From Rutidosis leptorrhynchoides (lineage: Eukaryota; Streptophyta; Magnoliopsida; Asterales; Asteraceae): a DNA stretch of 64,000 bases. Where the stretch lies: contig NC_092333.1 in NCBI RefSeq assembly GCF_046630445.1, forward strand, positions 99,909,001 to 99,973,000. The letters are read 5' to 3'. Shown piece by piece: positions 1 through 12,714 of this stretch (the stretch's first letter is position 1; the number at the start of each line of letters is the position of its first letter). A program made the translations under genes and the position numbers. The notes beneath the pieces were generated by a model that was not told the origin of the DNA, searched no databases, and worked only from the letters and a program-made list of their open reading frames with translations.

Positions 1-2105
1 TATATATATTTATATGTTGGTCAATATTTGTCTAACAATTTTTGGTCAAGTCATAGTGTACCACAATCCTAATGCTCGAGACTAATATGCAAAAGTCAAC
101 AAAAGTCAACTTGACCCAAAATGACTTCTAAAATTTATACGTGTTTATTATATAACTTAACTATAGTCGTTTTATATATTTAAATATATTTATTAGATTT
201 TATAATAATAAAAGTCATTTATTAATAAAAATTTATATTAACGTTTATATATGATAAAATATACTTTTATATATCTTAAGTAGTAAAATTTATAAAGTTC
301 ACTTAATATCTTAAAACTATAGTGGTAAGTATTATTAATGTAATTATATTACGCGTGGTGAAAAATATCTTTGTATCCCCTATTTATTTGATAAAATAAT
401 ATTGATCATAATAATAATAAGTAAAAGTTGTATTATTTTGTAATAATAATAATTATTATTCTATAAAAAAAAAAAATATTTATATTTACTAAAAATGTTA
501 TTATGATAAAATGATAATACTAACATAATAGTAATAATGATATTTTATAATAACAATGATATTTCTATTAAAATAATAACGACGATAGTAATAATAATCA
601 TTTTAACAATAATACTAAAATTCAGTTGACTATAACTTCAAATCCGTTCATCGACACCATTCGATATCTAAATGAAAAGTTCTTAATTTTTCGCCAGCTT
701 TCCAATGACATGCATATCATATACCCTATCTCAGTAGCATATGTATCTAATTCAGGATTCAACAAACCTATCTAAGGACAATATCGAATGTACAAGCATG
801 CATAATCCTATATACTCGAGCACTAGTCAGGGATACACTATTGATATATAAAAGTTAAGTTATGAGTGCTCACGTATCAATATTGAGATTCAATATTGCA
901 GGAAAGTACGTAGACGCAACGGAGATGATAAACACTAGATTGACCTCACGAGCATACCCATGAACCATACCCATCACTTCCATAGCTATAACCCATAATT
1001 TCCTTAGCTTCGACTCAATCAAAAAAACTATTTTGAAATCACTCGGACATCACTCCGTCGTAATATTTTATGTATACTAATAATATCTTGAAATAATACA
1101 GAGCAAATATATATATATATATATATGTAAATCGATTGAGAGAGTTTAGAGAAATATATTTTCAAGTTTCTATAAAATAATGAAACCTATTGAATTCTAT
1201 TTATAATAGATTTTTGAATTATTAAAGTAAATTATTAAAGTATGAATTATTAAAGTGAATTATTAAAGTATGAATTATTAAAGTGAATTATTAAAGTATG
1301 AATTATTAAAGTGAATTATTAAAGTATGAATTATTAAAGTGAATTATTAAAGTTAAAGTAAAGTAAAAGTAAAGTAAAGGTAAAGTTAAAGTATAGTAAA
1401 AGTATAAAAACTATGTATGTATAATACGCGTATAAATATATATAATATTAATTTAAATCGTTATATATATTTAATGAAATAAAATATAAATATCGTTATA
1501 TTTATTATACTGGTTAAGTAATGAGTTGTCAAAAGTGATTCTAGATATTTATAAAAGTTTAATAATAAAGTTTTTTTTAAACTGAAAACGTTTTTGTACG
1601 TTTGAAAATAGATTAATAGAATATTATGGAAACCAATTCTCCACTAGCTTTTGTCTAACTTTCGTAAATGACACTTTTTATTTTTATTTATAAATAACTT
1701 TACAAATTATTCCGAATATCGTTAAGAGGAATAGATTTCTCAAATCATAGTGGACCTCTCAACAGAGACTTGTAATCATAATTCAATGTTTCTGATAATT
1801 CAATCATTTAATATATATTTTTTTAATTTCGTCGATAATCATATTGAAACAAATACGTTCATATAAAGCATTATACTTTTAAATACTTTGTTGACATTTT
1901 CAATTTATAACATATACACATATACATACATATTCATATATGTTCATTTAATGGTTAGTGAATCATTGGAATTTGGTCGAGGTTTAAATGAATGTATAAA
2001 CATAGTTTAAAATCCTTGAGATTTAACTTAACAAACATTGCTTATCGTGTCAGAATAATATAAAGATAAAGTTTAAATTTAGTCGGAAATTTTCGGGTCG
2101 TCACA
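1..2105 (-). mobile_element. Chromovirus-type LTR, partial (runs off the left edge)
   Basis: The right end (GGGTCGTCACA at 2095-2105) is the same terminus as in the 4-kb LTRs at 49113-53121 and 56944-60913, and the last ~70 bases resemble them (a TTGCTTATCGTGTC motif near the end). Read on the minus strand the LTR starts TGTGACGACCC. Beyond 2105 the sequence changes at once to Athila protease, so this is an outer boundary; GTTTA at 2106-2110 would be the target duplication. The rest is AT-rich, has no gene, and differs from the other LTRs, so it is a related but distinct family. Whether it is a solo LTR or part of an element cannot be decided here. Confidence 0.65.
1217..1353. repeat. 28-bp tandem repeat inside the LTR
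   Basis: About five near-perfect copies of a 28-bp unit that is itself two related halves (AATTATTAAAGTGA and AATTATTAAAGTATG) lie head to tail. The array decays on the right into AAAGTAAAGT-type sequence up to about 1400. No coding potential. Confidence 0.9.
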
Positions 2106-2487
2106 GTTTAAGAGGTCCAAGACCAAGCCTCTCGTAAAGTGAATGGGGCATTAGGTTAATGCTTGCACCCAAGTCGTCTAGTGCATTGAACACTTCTGAG
2201 TCACCGAACTTACAAGGGAAAACAAATTTTCCCGGATCTCCTAACTTCTTAGGAATCGTTGGCCTTGATGCAAGAATCTTGTTGCACTCCTCTTCGATAA
2301 AGAAAGATGTTTCGTCATGATATTTACCCCTTTGAGATATCAGCTCCTTGATGAACTGACCGTAATTCGGCATTCCTTTAAGCACATCGGTGATAGGTAG
2401 GTTAACCGAGACGTTTTTCATCATTTCTTGAAACTTTTTGTATTGAGCTGCCAACTTGTCCTTCTTTAAAGCTTTTGGATATGGCAC
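2106..2487 (-). pseudogene. Athila retropepsin (protease) fragment
   Basis: The frame encodes the region just before and including the aspartic protease active site. The pattern NLPITDVLKGMPNYGQFIKE is followed by KKLGDPGKFVFPC and by DDLGASINLMP, in which D-LGAS is the retropepsin catalytic motif of Athila/Tat elements. The equivalent stretch in the nested Athila is at 30513-31127 and in Athila-2 at about 45320-45950. The frame is cut at 2106 by the neighbouring LTR, so the C-terminal half of the protease and all of RT are lost. It would have been released from a Gag-Pol polyprotein in cytoplasmic particles. Now non-functional. Confidence 0.85.
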
Positions 2488-3071
2488 CGGTCTCGTAATC
2501 TTTGAACACTCATCACCCTTTTTCTTACCCGATTCATCATTACCCGTACCCTCGATTGAGTTGACCTTTTCTTTACCCTTCTCCTTACTAACCCCGATAT
2601 CCTCTTCAATAAAACTTTGTAGTAGTTCATGGGTTATAAAGGGTTGTGGTTGAGGATCTTCGACCCCTTTAGTGGTTAAATCGCTTCGAGTGGTTATGGC
2701 ATTGACATTTCATTTTGGTTTGGGTTATTAGGGTTTTGGTTGGTGCTTTCGATAGGAATCACTCTTGAGTTGTTATGTTGTTGGTTTTGATTGTGTTGAC
2801 GGTTATTATTGTAATTGTTAATCGGGTTGACTTGAGTGTTTGAAGGTAAAGTTCCTTGTGGTCTTTCGGCAACTTGGGTTGAAAGTCGGCCAATGGCACT
2901 CTCAAGGTTTTGGAATGAGGATTATTGGTTTCAGATTTGTTGCTTTTAGAATTCATTCTCTTTAATTAAAAAAGCTTCGGTTGATTCTACCTTCTTGATG
3001 TAGTTTTGCATGATTTCTTCTAAGCTCTTCGAAGGTTGGGATTGTTGGTTGTTTTGTTGAGGTTGTTGATT
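2488..3071 (-). pseudogene. Athila gag, C-terminal linker (after the solo LTR)
   Basis: This continues gag from 6708 across the solo LTR. It shows a Q/N-rich stretch, then a coiled-coil-like segment (KSLEEIMQNYIKKVESTEAF) and the conserved gag motif around 2870-2930 (NLESAIGRLSTQVAERPQGT, cf. NLEKQIGQLANQSNERK in Athila-2), running towards the protease. Stops interrupt the frame near 2940-2955 and 2697. The flanking target duplication GTAAC (3072-3076 and 6703-6707) shows that the two gag parts were once contiguous. Confidence 0.7.
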
Positions 3072-3076
3072 GTAAC

Positions 3077-4120
3077 TGTAGAAACTCGTCCTAATCCATC
3101 CGGACGAAGTCCATATCGATTATAAACTATTCGCAACAGTTGATTACATCGCGAGGTACTTGACCTCTATATGTTACATTTTACAAACATTTCATTAGTT
3201 TTTGAAAAGACAATATTTCATTACAACGAAAGTTGACGGCATGCATACTATTTCATAATATATCTAACTATAATTGACTTAATAATAATATTAATGAACT
3301 CAACGACCCTAATGCAACGTCTTTTGAAATATGTCATGAATGGCTCCAAGTAATATCTTTAAAGTGAGTAAGTGCACAGCGGAAGATTTCTTTCATACCT
3401 GAGAATAAACATGCTTTAAAGTGTCAACCAAAAGGTTGGTGAGTTCATTAGTTTAACATAAACAATCATTTCATAATTTTAATAGACTACAAGATTTCAT
3501 ATTTCCATTTCTCATAAACATACGTCCCATGCATAGAGACAAAAATATCATTCATATGGATTGAACACCTGGTAACCGACATTCACAATATACATATAAG
3601 AATATCCCCATCATTCCGGGATCCTCCTTCGGACATGATATAAATTTCGAAGTACTAAAGCATCCGGTACTTTGGATGGGGCTTGTTGGGCCCGATAGAT
3701 CTATCTTTTGGATTCGCGTCAATTAGGGTGTCTGTTCCCTAATTCTTAGATTACCAGACTAAAAAAGGGAATATTCGATTTCGATAATTCAACCATAGAA
3801 TGTAGTTTCAATTACTTGTGTCTGTTTCGTAAAACAGTTATAAAAACAGCGCATGTATTCTCAGTCCCAAAAAATATATATTGCGAAAGCATTTAAAAAG
3901 GGAGTAATGAAACTCACGCATATAAATATTGTAAAACAGTTAATAAAGCATTTGCATGTATTCTCAGCCCAAAAACGTAAAGAGTAAAAGGGGCAAATGA
4001 AACTCACCTAATGTATTTTGTAGTAAAAATACATATGACAATATTGAACAATGCAGGGTTGGCCTCGGATTCACGAACCTATATCATTTGTATATTTATT
4101 AATATACATAATTGTAGTCG

Positions 4121-4176
<56 letters not shown>

Positions 4177-6702
4177 CTTTAATTTATATATTATGAATGT
4201 TTAATTTGTGTATATATATATATGTTCATAATGATTAATACTTATATAGTTATATATATTTATATATATAATTGTTTAGTGTTATATTAAAAATCAATAG
4301 TTCGTTATATGTACGTATTTATATAATTAATATTAATAGGTTTTATATATATAGTTATGTAAAATATTAATATAATTATAATATATGTATTAAGTATATT
4401 TTATGCACAAAATATTTATTTGTTTAAAAAAAGAAATTTTGATAATAATAATAAAAGTAATGTTAGTAACAATAAAAGTAATGATAATAATGATATGATG
4501 AAAATGTCAGTTTTCATAAAAATAATATTTTTAATAAAAATTGGTGATTTTATATTAAGGATGATTTTATCAGAGTTTTTAATAGTCATGTTAATGATAA
4601 TACCAATATTAATGTTAAATGATAGTTCTAATACTGTTATTAATAAAAATGTTACCTTTAGTAATAACGATCACTATAATCATACAGATAATAACTATCA
4701 TAATATAAATTTTAATATCAGTGATAATGATTTTAATCATAATGATATTATTGATAATAATCTAATTGATACTACTACTAGTAATACTTATAATAATAAT
4801 AATAATCTTAATATTAATAATAATAATAATAATAGATAAAGTACTTATATTTATGATAATAGTAATAATAACAATTATGATACATATAATACTAATTATA
4901 ATCTTAAGAATAACAATAACAATAATAATCATAATAATAATAATGATAATAATAATTGTGAAATAATAATAACAAAGAAAAAAATAAAAAGATTACTACC
5001 TCACAAAGAGTATCAAAAAAAATATATGCTCTCGCCCGGGATCGAACCCGAGACCCCTCGCTCACCCGCAACCATACTTAACCGCTACACTGTCTACTGT
5101 CTTTCTGTTTAATTTCTCTATTTAAAAAAATATAATCTGTACTCGAACCCTTCCTGTTTCTTCCTTCTTCATGTTAATCGGCCAAACTATTTAATTCATC
5201 ACCAAAATGACTTTTAATACTTTAAAATAATTTTAACCAAATCAACATCCCTATTTGTATTATTAGAAAACGAAAAGTAAAAAAAAAAAAAAAATAACAT
5301 CTTATAGCTGTTCGACGCTGTCAAGGAAAAAGAAAAAAAAATTGATTTTGAGTTTTGATACGTTTTAGCCAATGACTATACAACGAATTGTGTTTAAACT
5401 GATCATTAGAATCTTTCTCCATCATTTAATTCAACAGAAACGTTCTATAAAACATTAATTTGATCGAATAACACAGGGTTGACTTTTTGAAATTGAGCTT
5501 TGACTTCGAAATTCGATTTCAATTCATTGAATTGAGATTTGAAAACTTTCAGAGAGTTTAGATAGGAGATTCCTAACACAATTGTATTTATAGAATTTGA
5601 AAATTCATTCGAATCAAACCTTTGATAAAATTGAATCAAAACAGATGGAATGAACCCGTTTGCTTCTGTTTTCTGTTTAATTCACCATATGCAGATAAAC
5701 TTAACTGATAATTAATAATAATAAGGGAAGTAATTGAATGATAGAAACAGAGAATCAAGGATGATCGATTTGCTTTATGTGAAATTATTATTGGTGTCGT
5801 CTGGTATCACGAGTAGCACAGAGAGATAGAAAAGATTATATAATGAAACAGATATAGATAATGATAAATAAATAACGCGTAATATCTGGATCTGGTTTTA
5901 TTTTATACTGATTAATTTATTAAAATAATATCATTAATATTAATAATAATAATAAAATACTAATAATGATAATAATATCAATATTAATAATAACACTAAT
6001 ATAAATAATTAGTATATATATAATAATAACTACAAAATTTACAACAATAATATTATTATTAATAATAATAATACTATTTATAATAATACTACTATTATTA
6101 ATAATGATAATAATATTAGTAATAATAATACAATAATAACTTATTTATATTAAATTCGTATCTCTAGATTATATTTAAAATAATAATAATAACGCTAGTA
6201 TTGATATTATTATTAGAAGTATTAACAATATTATGCCAACAACTATAATTATAATTAAATATATTATATTAGCATTATGCAATATAATTTTAACTATATA
6301 CATTACATAAAAATTTATATTAACTATTAAATTTTTATATATTTTAATATATATATTACAATATACATATAGTAATAATTATATATATAGAAATCAAGTA
6401 TTTATATATAAATTCATTTTACTTCCAACTTAATTATTTTATATCTTATTTTTTCATATTAAATTTTAAATGTTGAAATTATATTTTATAATTTTCCATT
6501 ACTATTATATATGTACTTACATTTATATTTATTTACATTTATTTACAAACTATCGTTCGTGAATCGTCAGGAATAGTCGAAGTCAAATGCATTCATGGAA
6601 GTAGTTCAGACATTATGAGACTCAGTTTAATAGACTTTGCTTATCGTGTCGAAATCATATAAGATTAAGTTTAAATTTGGTCGAAATTCCCGGGTCATCA
6701 CA
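3077..6702 (-). mobile_element. Solo LTR of the 4-kb-LTR (LARD-like) family
   Basis: The ends are TGTAGAAACTCGTCC and CGGGTCATCACA, flanked by a perfect 5-bp duplication, GTAAC (3072-3076, 6703-6707). It is 3626 bp and aligns by eye along much of its length with the LTRs at 49113 and 56944: the CATGCTTTAAAGTGTCAACC block, the 'CACCTGGTAACCGACA' block, and AAT-rich tracts. Contents: a (TA)n run at 4124-4171, AAT-rich low complexity at 4430-4975, a tRNA-like module at 5031-5087 and AT-rich sequence to the end. The apparent frames in 4420-4966 are low complexity, not genes. No interior remains, as expected after recombination between two LTRs. Confidence 0.85.
5031..5087 (-). promoter_or_regulatory. 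tRNA-like module (A box and B box) in the LTR
   Basis: On the minus strand TAGCGGTTAAGTATGG (5087-5072) fits an RNA polymerase III A box, and GGTTCGATCCC (5048-5038) fits a B box. Their starts are 39 nt apart, close to tRNA spacing. A G/C-rich T-arm-like palindrome surrounds the B box. I see no convincing acceptor stem, so this is a tRNA-derived relic or SINE-type promoter and not a working tRNA gene. The same position in two other LTRs of the family has the same module. Confidence 0.6.
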
Positions 6703-6707
6703 GTAAC

Positions 6708-8075
6708 ATTGGTTATTTTGTGATTGACTATAACCTTGGTTGTTTTGATAATTTGAATTTGCTTGATTGTTGTAAGGTTGTTGGTTTTGGTATTGGAAGT
6801 TGTTGTTTCGATTTTGGTTATAGTTGTTGTAACCTTGATTTAGGTTTTGGTTTGTGAATCTGGGTGGTGTATTGGTTTGGTTGGTGAATGATACTTGTTT
6901 TTGATTAGGATTGTAGTAGCTTTGGTTAGATGTTCCTCCCCGTTGATAGTTTTGATTACTCATGTAATTCACATGAGCATCCGAATTCATCGGTATATCA
7001 TCTAGATCAACATGATTGCATTGAGTAATTTGAGGACAATTCTTTGTGGGATGTGGACCCTCGCATCGTTGATAACCTACTTGCATTGCAACTACCGTTT
7101 GTTGAATCTTCTTCAATTCTTTCCCAAATGTTTGAAATTGATTGTTCAAGCTTGCAAGCGTCACTTGCCCATTTCACTCTCGACTTGTGCTACATTCGTC
7201 CTTGCTAAATCTCGCGGTGAAGGTGCACATTCATATGTGTTGACAGAGATATCTTCTAGCATAATTTCGGCCGCATTTGGTGATTTGTACATAAATACCC
7301 CACCGGACGAAGAATCAAGATATGGCTTCGTTAAAATATTACAACCTCGATAGAATGTGTTGATATACTCCTTCTTCGTCAAACCATGCGGTGGGCAAGC
7401 TCTTAGTAGCTTCTTGAATCATACCCATGCATCGTACAAACTGTCATCACCCTGTTGTGTGAACCCATTAATCTCCATTCTAAGCCGCTCTACTTTTGAC
7501 GGTGGAAAGAAATGATTGATAAACTCGTTTGTTAATTCTTGAAAAGACCTTATGGAATCGAATGGTAAACTTCGCATCTAAGCTTTTGCGTCTCCTTGAA
7601 GTGTGAAGGGGAATGCCCTTAGCTTATTAAAGTGTGAAGTGACATTTTTGGTTTTGTAAATATCACAAAGATCATTAAAGTGTTGAATATGTTCGAACGG
7701 ATTTTCATCTATCAACCCATGAAAGTATATATCCTTGATCAACGTGAAAAAGTGACCCTCGATCTTCTAATTATCTGCTTCAATTGGTGGTTGTGTAATA
7801 GCCGGTGCTATCATTGTTGGTGTAACCAATATAGCGTTTCACATTGGCGTGTCGTTTGGATCATTCAATAATTCTTGATTAATCGGAGGACCATTAGGAT
7901 TGCCCTCTTCATCGTGAATCGGATTACCGTTTGGATCCATATCTTCTAAACAAAATGGCAAAGCTTCGAAATTCTTTCTTAATACCCTTTCTTCTCTACG
8001 GTTATAAACCCCGTGTACCTGTCCTTTCGGATCGAAAAATGGTTGTGTGAATTCTTGATCCTTGTGAGACCTTGT
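6708..8075 (-). pseudogene. Athila gag, N-terminal and nucleocapsid part
   Basis: Gag forms the virus-like particle and packages the RNA. Reading down from about 8075, the frame gives an N-terminal segment with the typical Athila phrase DPNGNPIHDEEGNPNGPP. Broken capsid segments follow: YINTFYRGCNILTKPYLDSS (7161-7382) matches the IFYKGCDxxT...DQAAGG region of the other Athila gags. A half zinc knuckle (CEGPHPTKNCP at 7060-7030) comes next, then an N/Q/Y-rich linker running into the solo LTR. Several frameshifts and stops separate these pieces. The start codon is not certain. Lineage call is firm; exact limits are not. Confidence 0.75.
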
Positions 8076-8243
8076 TTTCAGACACCAAAGGTACCTATCC
8101 TTTAATCACAACACAAACACAAGCGGTTTTCCAAACTAAAATAATAATATAAAATGTGAAAAGTAACTTCCGTAAGGGTGAACTCCTACGAAAGGATCGA
8201 ACAATTAAAAGTTTAAATCAAATAACCAACTAAGCTAACCGGA

Positions 8244-8261
8244 TCCCCTGCAGCGATGCCA
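8244..8261 (-). other. Degenerate Athila primer-binding site
   Basis: The minus strand reads TGGCATCGCTGCAGGGGA, three bases away from the tRNA-Asp-type site TGGCGCCGCTGCCGGGGA seen at 32982-32999 and 43365-43382. It lies 8 bases inside the LTR end at 8270, which sets the element's orientation. Confidence 0.75.
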
Positions 8262-8269
8262 AGAAAGTG

Positions 8270-9929
8270 TGATGCATTCGTGCGATATACATCTCTTACC
8301 CTCTAAATTTATATTTGATTTAAACACTACAATCAAGCACACACAACTAACGAGCACTTAGAACCCGGTTATTATAGCACTTTGATGTAAGTATTCTTAT
8401 CAAGTCCGTCCCAATAGACACGGTGTAAGTCAGATATTTGAAACTATCAATTGTCCTAGGGTTTGTTTGATTGGGGGGTTTCGATTGATATCAACTAACA
8501 ACTAAAACTTACACAATTAAACAAATCTAAATTTATCAATTAAACTAGTAACAAGAAACAAGTAGTGAAGTATTAAGACTTAAAACAAATTAACTAAGAC
8601 GTGTTCACTTATCTAATCCTCTCTATGCTTAGCTTGCCCCGTTTTGCCTATATTGCTATCTCATTAGTTGTCTAACTATTAAATATTTAGCATCACTACT
8701 AAACCTCAAATCAAATGATACTCCACGAATTCACATAAGCTTTATATCTTAAGATCGAGTTAAGCATGATTTGGTCATTGAGATTGAGCTTAGGTTAAAA
8801 TCACTTAAAACCTCCAACTATCGAAATCACTTAAGATAATCGGCATTACTATGTTAACTAGAGGCCAATTGAAAACCAACCTAGATCAAGAACACAATCA
8901 CTTGCAATTCCTAAACTAGTTGTCTAGATCACCTAAGGTGTTGAAGCACATATTAATTCACTTCTCAAATCACTAAGAGAGCTACACAACATATGTAATC
9001 AAAGTCTAGCCTAAAACAAACTCGTAGTAATGGATCTTTAGCCAACTCAACAACACATGATCATGTAATTCACTCAAACAACAATAATCAATTGACTTGG
9101 GGCAAACACTAGCATTAGAGATTCATAGATAAGCAAACACAAGAGATTTAGCTAATCATAGCTAAAATTACATTAATAATAAGCATAGAAATGTAAATCA
9201 TCATCATCTTCAAGTTATTATAAGTAATCAATGCTAAATATGAAAAGTAAAGTGAAGATTACAACCCAAAATGTAAAGAAGATGAAGATCTAAGCTAAAC
9301 AATGATGAATCTTGAGCGAGCTTCCTTGAATCTACCCTTAAACACCAATGTATGATGAAATTAGGGTTTAGTATGTGAAATTCAGACCTTAAGCAGCTGC
9401 TCCCAAAGATGCATATGAAAAATGACCTAATCTCGTTCCATTTATAGTGCTGAAAATCTGGGCAGAAACAGCGTCAGGAGCGCCGCTTTTACTTCAGGAT
9501 CGGCGCTTTTGGCTTGGTGAGGAGCAGCGCTTTTGACTTTGGAATGCCGCTTTTGGCTCTGAACAGGGGCGACGCTTTTGTTGAGGAGCGAAGCTTTTGG
9601 CTGATCAGGAGCGACGCTTTTGACATTTAGAACGGCGCTTTGGCTCACTGAATGAAAATGGAGACAAATCTTGCATAATAGCGCCGCTTTTCCTTATGGA
9701 ACGGCGCTTTTGGGCCTTCAGAGCGGCGCTTTTGGAGCTGTTTCCTGCACTTGTCATTTTCTTAGCCAATTTTGCCCATGATTTGGTTAATTTTACACCA
9801 AATCAACTCCTTAGCCCTTAATTTACCAATTAGCTCAATAACACACTAAATAGGCTTCGAGATAGTCAAAAACCGAGCAAAGTGAGGTAGATATCGCGAA
9901 ATAAAATATATATAAATGGAGCGATATCA
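8270..9929 (-). mobile_element. Athila-3 5' LTR
   Basis: The LTR is bounded by TGATGCATTCG (8270) and GAGCGATATCA (9929) on the plus strand. The TGATAT...GCATCA form on the minus strand matches the end types of the other two Athila LTRs. It is 1660 bp. GACGA at 9930-9934 is the expected duplication, but its partner is lost with the other end of the element. A repeat-rich, GC-rich block lies at 9470-9740. Confidence 0.75.
9470..9740. repeat. Degenerate ~30-bp repeats with a GGCGCTTTTGG core in the Athila-3 LTR
   Basis: About nine imperfect copies of a motif like AGCGGCGCTTTTGGC occur at roughly 25-35 bp spacing. They form a GC-rich island in an AT-rich LTR. Minus-strand frames here are by-products of the repeat. 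Function unknown. Confidence 0.8.
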
Positions 9930-10697
9930 GACGACTGCTTTGTTTATCTCTCCATATAAATATCAAGGCTTGGAGAACTTTGAAGACTTGGACCTCTTGC
10001 ATGCTACAACTCAAAATCATCAGAGAATCACAAGAGCATAATACTCATACATATGTTTGTGATTAGCAAGAGAAGTTATATAATCTCATAGATTATAAAA
10101 GGGGTGTTTGTAAACTTACTTTCAAATTCTTATCTTTGTAAGTTTGCATAGTGCTGTAATAATCCTTAGAATTGCCTTAGGATTGTCATCACTAGAAAAA
10201 GGTAAGTCTTTGTACTTTGTAATTAGAAGCATATGCTAACTTAGCTATCATCTTCCTTAAAGGGAATTAGGGAGTTAATTAATCTCATTGGAGATTAATA
10301 CTTGTCCAAGGTGAAGACAAGTTAATCTAAGTTGGAGGTAATCTTTCAAAGGGATAGAAGGATTAGGTTTGTTGTCTAAGGAGAAGTACAAGGCTTGTAA
10401 ATAGGATCTCCACCGGATTTGAAGAAAGGTGCTTCGTGAAGCAAAAATCCTGATTAGTGAATCGAGGAGTAGATTAAGGTGGATTAGTTAACATCCACCG
10501 AACCACTATAAATCCTTATGTTTATGTTCTTTACTTTACATTCCGCATTATTACAAACATAAACACACCACACAATTGTTTGAGTTGATAGAAGTGATCA
10601 AGGATTGTTTAAATCGTGTTGCTCATCTAAAAAGTTTATAGATCGTATTAAGTAATTATTCATCCCCCCTCTAATTACTTACACAACCATTATGCGA
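9930..10697 (+). mobile_element. Ty1/Copia-like LTR fragment (tentative)
   Basis: The sequence has the style of plant Copia LTRs: a TATA-like ATTATAAAAGGGG near 10093-10106, a long U5-like part with GGATCTCCACCGGATTTGAA and 'AAGGTGGATTAGTTAACATC' motifs, and the pre-terminal TTCATCCCCCCTCTAATTAC (10659-10678). No primer-binding site or Copia gag follows, and the left edge is cut by the Athila-3 LTR. It is called from recognition of sequence style only. Confidence 0.4.
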
Positions 10698-12700
10698 TGC
10701 ACTATTATTTGAATGCGAAGGTCAATCATTCCCGGTGAAGGTATAGGGAGGAGTACTTTAATCAAATAGAGGGCTCTCACGGGGGCGTAGTCCACGGCTT
10801 TAACCTTAAGCTTGGGTTGTAGTTCTTGGAGGCAGATAATAAATATAAATAAAATATGTCGATTTCATTTCAAGGGTTTTGTCGTTGTATATTGCTCTTA
10901 ATTAATGTTTTGTGTTTCATGTTACTTAATGAGTTCTTCTATGAATTTTGCTTACATATATGTTTTTTTCGATTCTTATACGTAGGCGATGGTATTGAAA
11001 AGAAGCATATTCATATTTAACAATTGAACCAGGTCTGATTGCCTTTCAAGAAAAAGTGAGTAATATGTTCTTTCTTCTAATTACCCCTACCCATATACTC
11101 ATTGCTTTTTTTTTTTTTTTTTTTTAATTTGCTACCATTCAACTTACATATAGCTTATTTGTTTACAGTTTGGTTATTAAATTTTGAATGCGAATGTTTT
11201 ATGAATGCACCCAACGTGTTTGACTTAATGCCTACAACTTTCCTTCCCAAATGAAGAGCATTTACTAAAGTAAGATTTCTTAACAATATTTGATGAATAA
11301 ATGATACCACTAGAATTATAGTTATATGTTAGCTTAGTAAAGCATTGTTCGTCATATTCTTAGGTTGATACATGTGTGTTGACAATAGTGTTTTGGTTTA
11401 GTAGCAAAAAGGGTATTTGAAGTTTGAATATATATTCAAGAGGCGATGGGGGTAATTTTATGTATGTTTAATCATCAAGTAGATAATTTCACTTCTAAAA
11501 GTCTAAATATGGTATACGATTTTAATCACACATGCTACCCATTGTATTTAATGTTGTTATATCCAGGATAGACTTTGAATTCAACAATGAGCACCAATGC
11601 GAACTCCACTAATTGGTGTGTAATATAATACTCCGTAGTAAATATGTAGACTACTTTTATTTTCAACAATCATGAATTTATTAAATAAGTGAGTTATGTG
11701 GCAAATGTTTGTGTGGCAGTCTTTGGTGATAAGATGGATTAGTCATACATTAAGAGGGATGAAGATTAAAAAGAGTGCTGGAAATTTCATTTACAAGTTA
11801 AGTGCTTCTGTATGTTTTAATGTAATACTTAGTTCAATTATAATTTATGTGTCTTTCATTTCAAAATATTTCAATTATAGAATTATAGACTTCGTTTTGT
11901 CGGTTGTGCTTGAACCCACACAATTTTAACTATCATGATTCCTATCGAATGTAACGTTTTATTATGAATCAATTGATGCGCGCATGATTAAGTAGGCAGT
12001 TCTGGAGTATCTGAAAAGTTACAATGCAAAGGTATAATGATGGTAAATCACTATGTTAATGTATTGGGTATGCATGCTTTTCTACAAGTGATGTTCCGAT
12101 TTCGTCTTAGTTCATAACAAATGCTACTTGAATTTTATCATAGTTTTAAACTAGATGGCTTTAATTGTTTCTTTTAGATTTAATTTAGTTAACATATTTG
12201 TGCTGCATATGCTTTAGAAGTCGTGAACACTAATACGGTTTGAATACGTTATGAATCTTGCATGTATATTACTTGGACAAATAATAGCGTCATTTTTTTT
12301 TTTATATATATTTTTTTTTATTGGCAGACTAATAATGGCGATAGTTCTAGGATTAATTTTTTGAGCAAGTGTTTCTATATGTGTGAGATTTTGTTGCAAG
12401 CTTCTTTTGAGAAAATGGACATGTAGCAATTTACAGCATATTTGAACTTATTGTATTGAGCTTTATATTTGGCCATTGTAACTAACCATATTAAAGTAGA
12501 AATTATGTGTGGGATTTTGTAGCCAGCTTCTCTTGAGAGTATCTTTACCGAGATATATATAGAAATATGGAAATTGAAATAGGTTCCGTATCTTATAAAT
12601 TTTAATTAAACATACAAAATTTAAACCTTTTACAATTCTGTATACTTTGGTGAGTTGGTCCAAAGGATAGTGGCTCAAATGCGGTTAATTTAGCATTGTA
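10698..12700. other. About 2 kb without a recognisable gene
   Basis: AT-rich single-copy-looking sequence with poly-T runs (11107-11125, 12293-12318). Short frames such as 11696-11929 and 12214-12678 have no recognisable domain and poor composition. The base composition with scattered GTAAGT/TTTACAG-like strings could be intronic or old TE sequence. I cannot assign it. Confidence 0.5.
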
Positions 12701-12714
12701 TTAGTTTGATTATT

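Larger units (their letters stand above)
2106..9929 (-). mobile_element. Athila-type Ty3/Gypsy remnant (Athila-3), 5' part
   Basis: On the minus strand the order is LTR (9929-8270), degenerate tRNA-Asp-type primer site, gag, protease, then truncation at 2106 by another LTR. A solo LTR (3077-6702) sits inside gag. The RT, integrase and 3' LTR are absent. The lineage is assigned from the primer site, the LTR ends (TGATATC...GCATCA) and the Athila-style gag and retropepsin. Many stops and frameshifts make this the most decayed of the three Athila copies. Confidence 0.8.

Noticed and set aside
5024..5099. A functional tRNA gene in the solo LTR
   Set aside because: The A and B boxes are good, but I cannot pair an acceptor stem or a proper anticodon arm. 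Kept only as a tRNA-like module.
9442..9648. Minus-strand frame with repeated KSVAP-like words
   Set aside because: It is the translation of the GGCGCTTTTGG mini-repeats of the Athila-3 LTR; it has no domain.
11696..12678. Short host gene or exons around 11696-11929 and 12214-12678
   Set aside because: Frames under 80 codons with AT-driven composition and no recognisable domain; splice-like strings are too common in AT-rich DNA.
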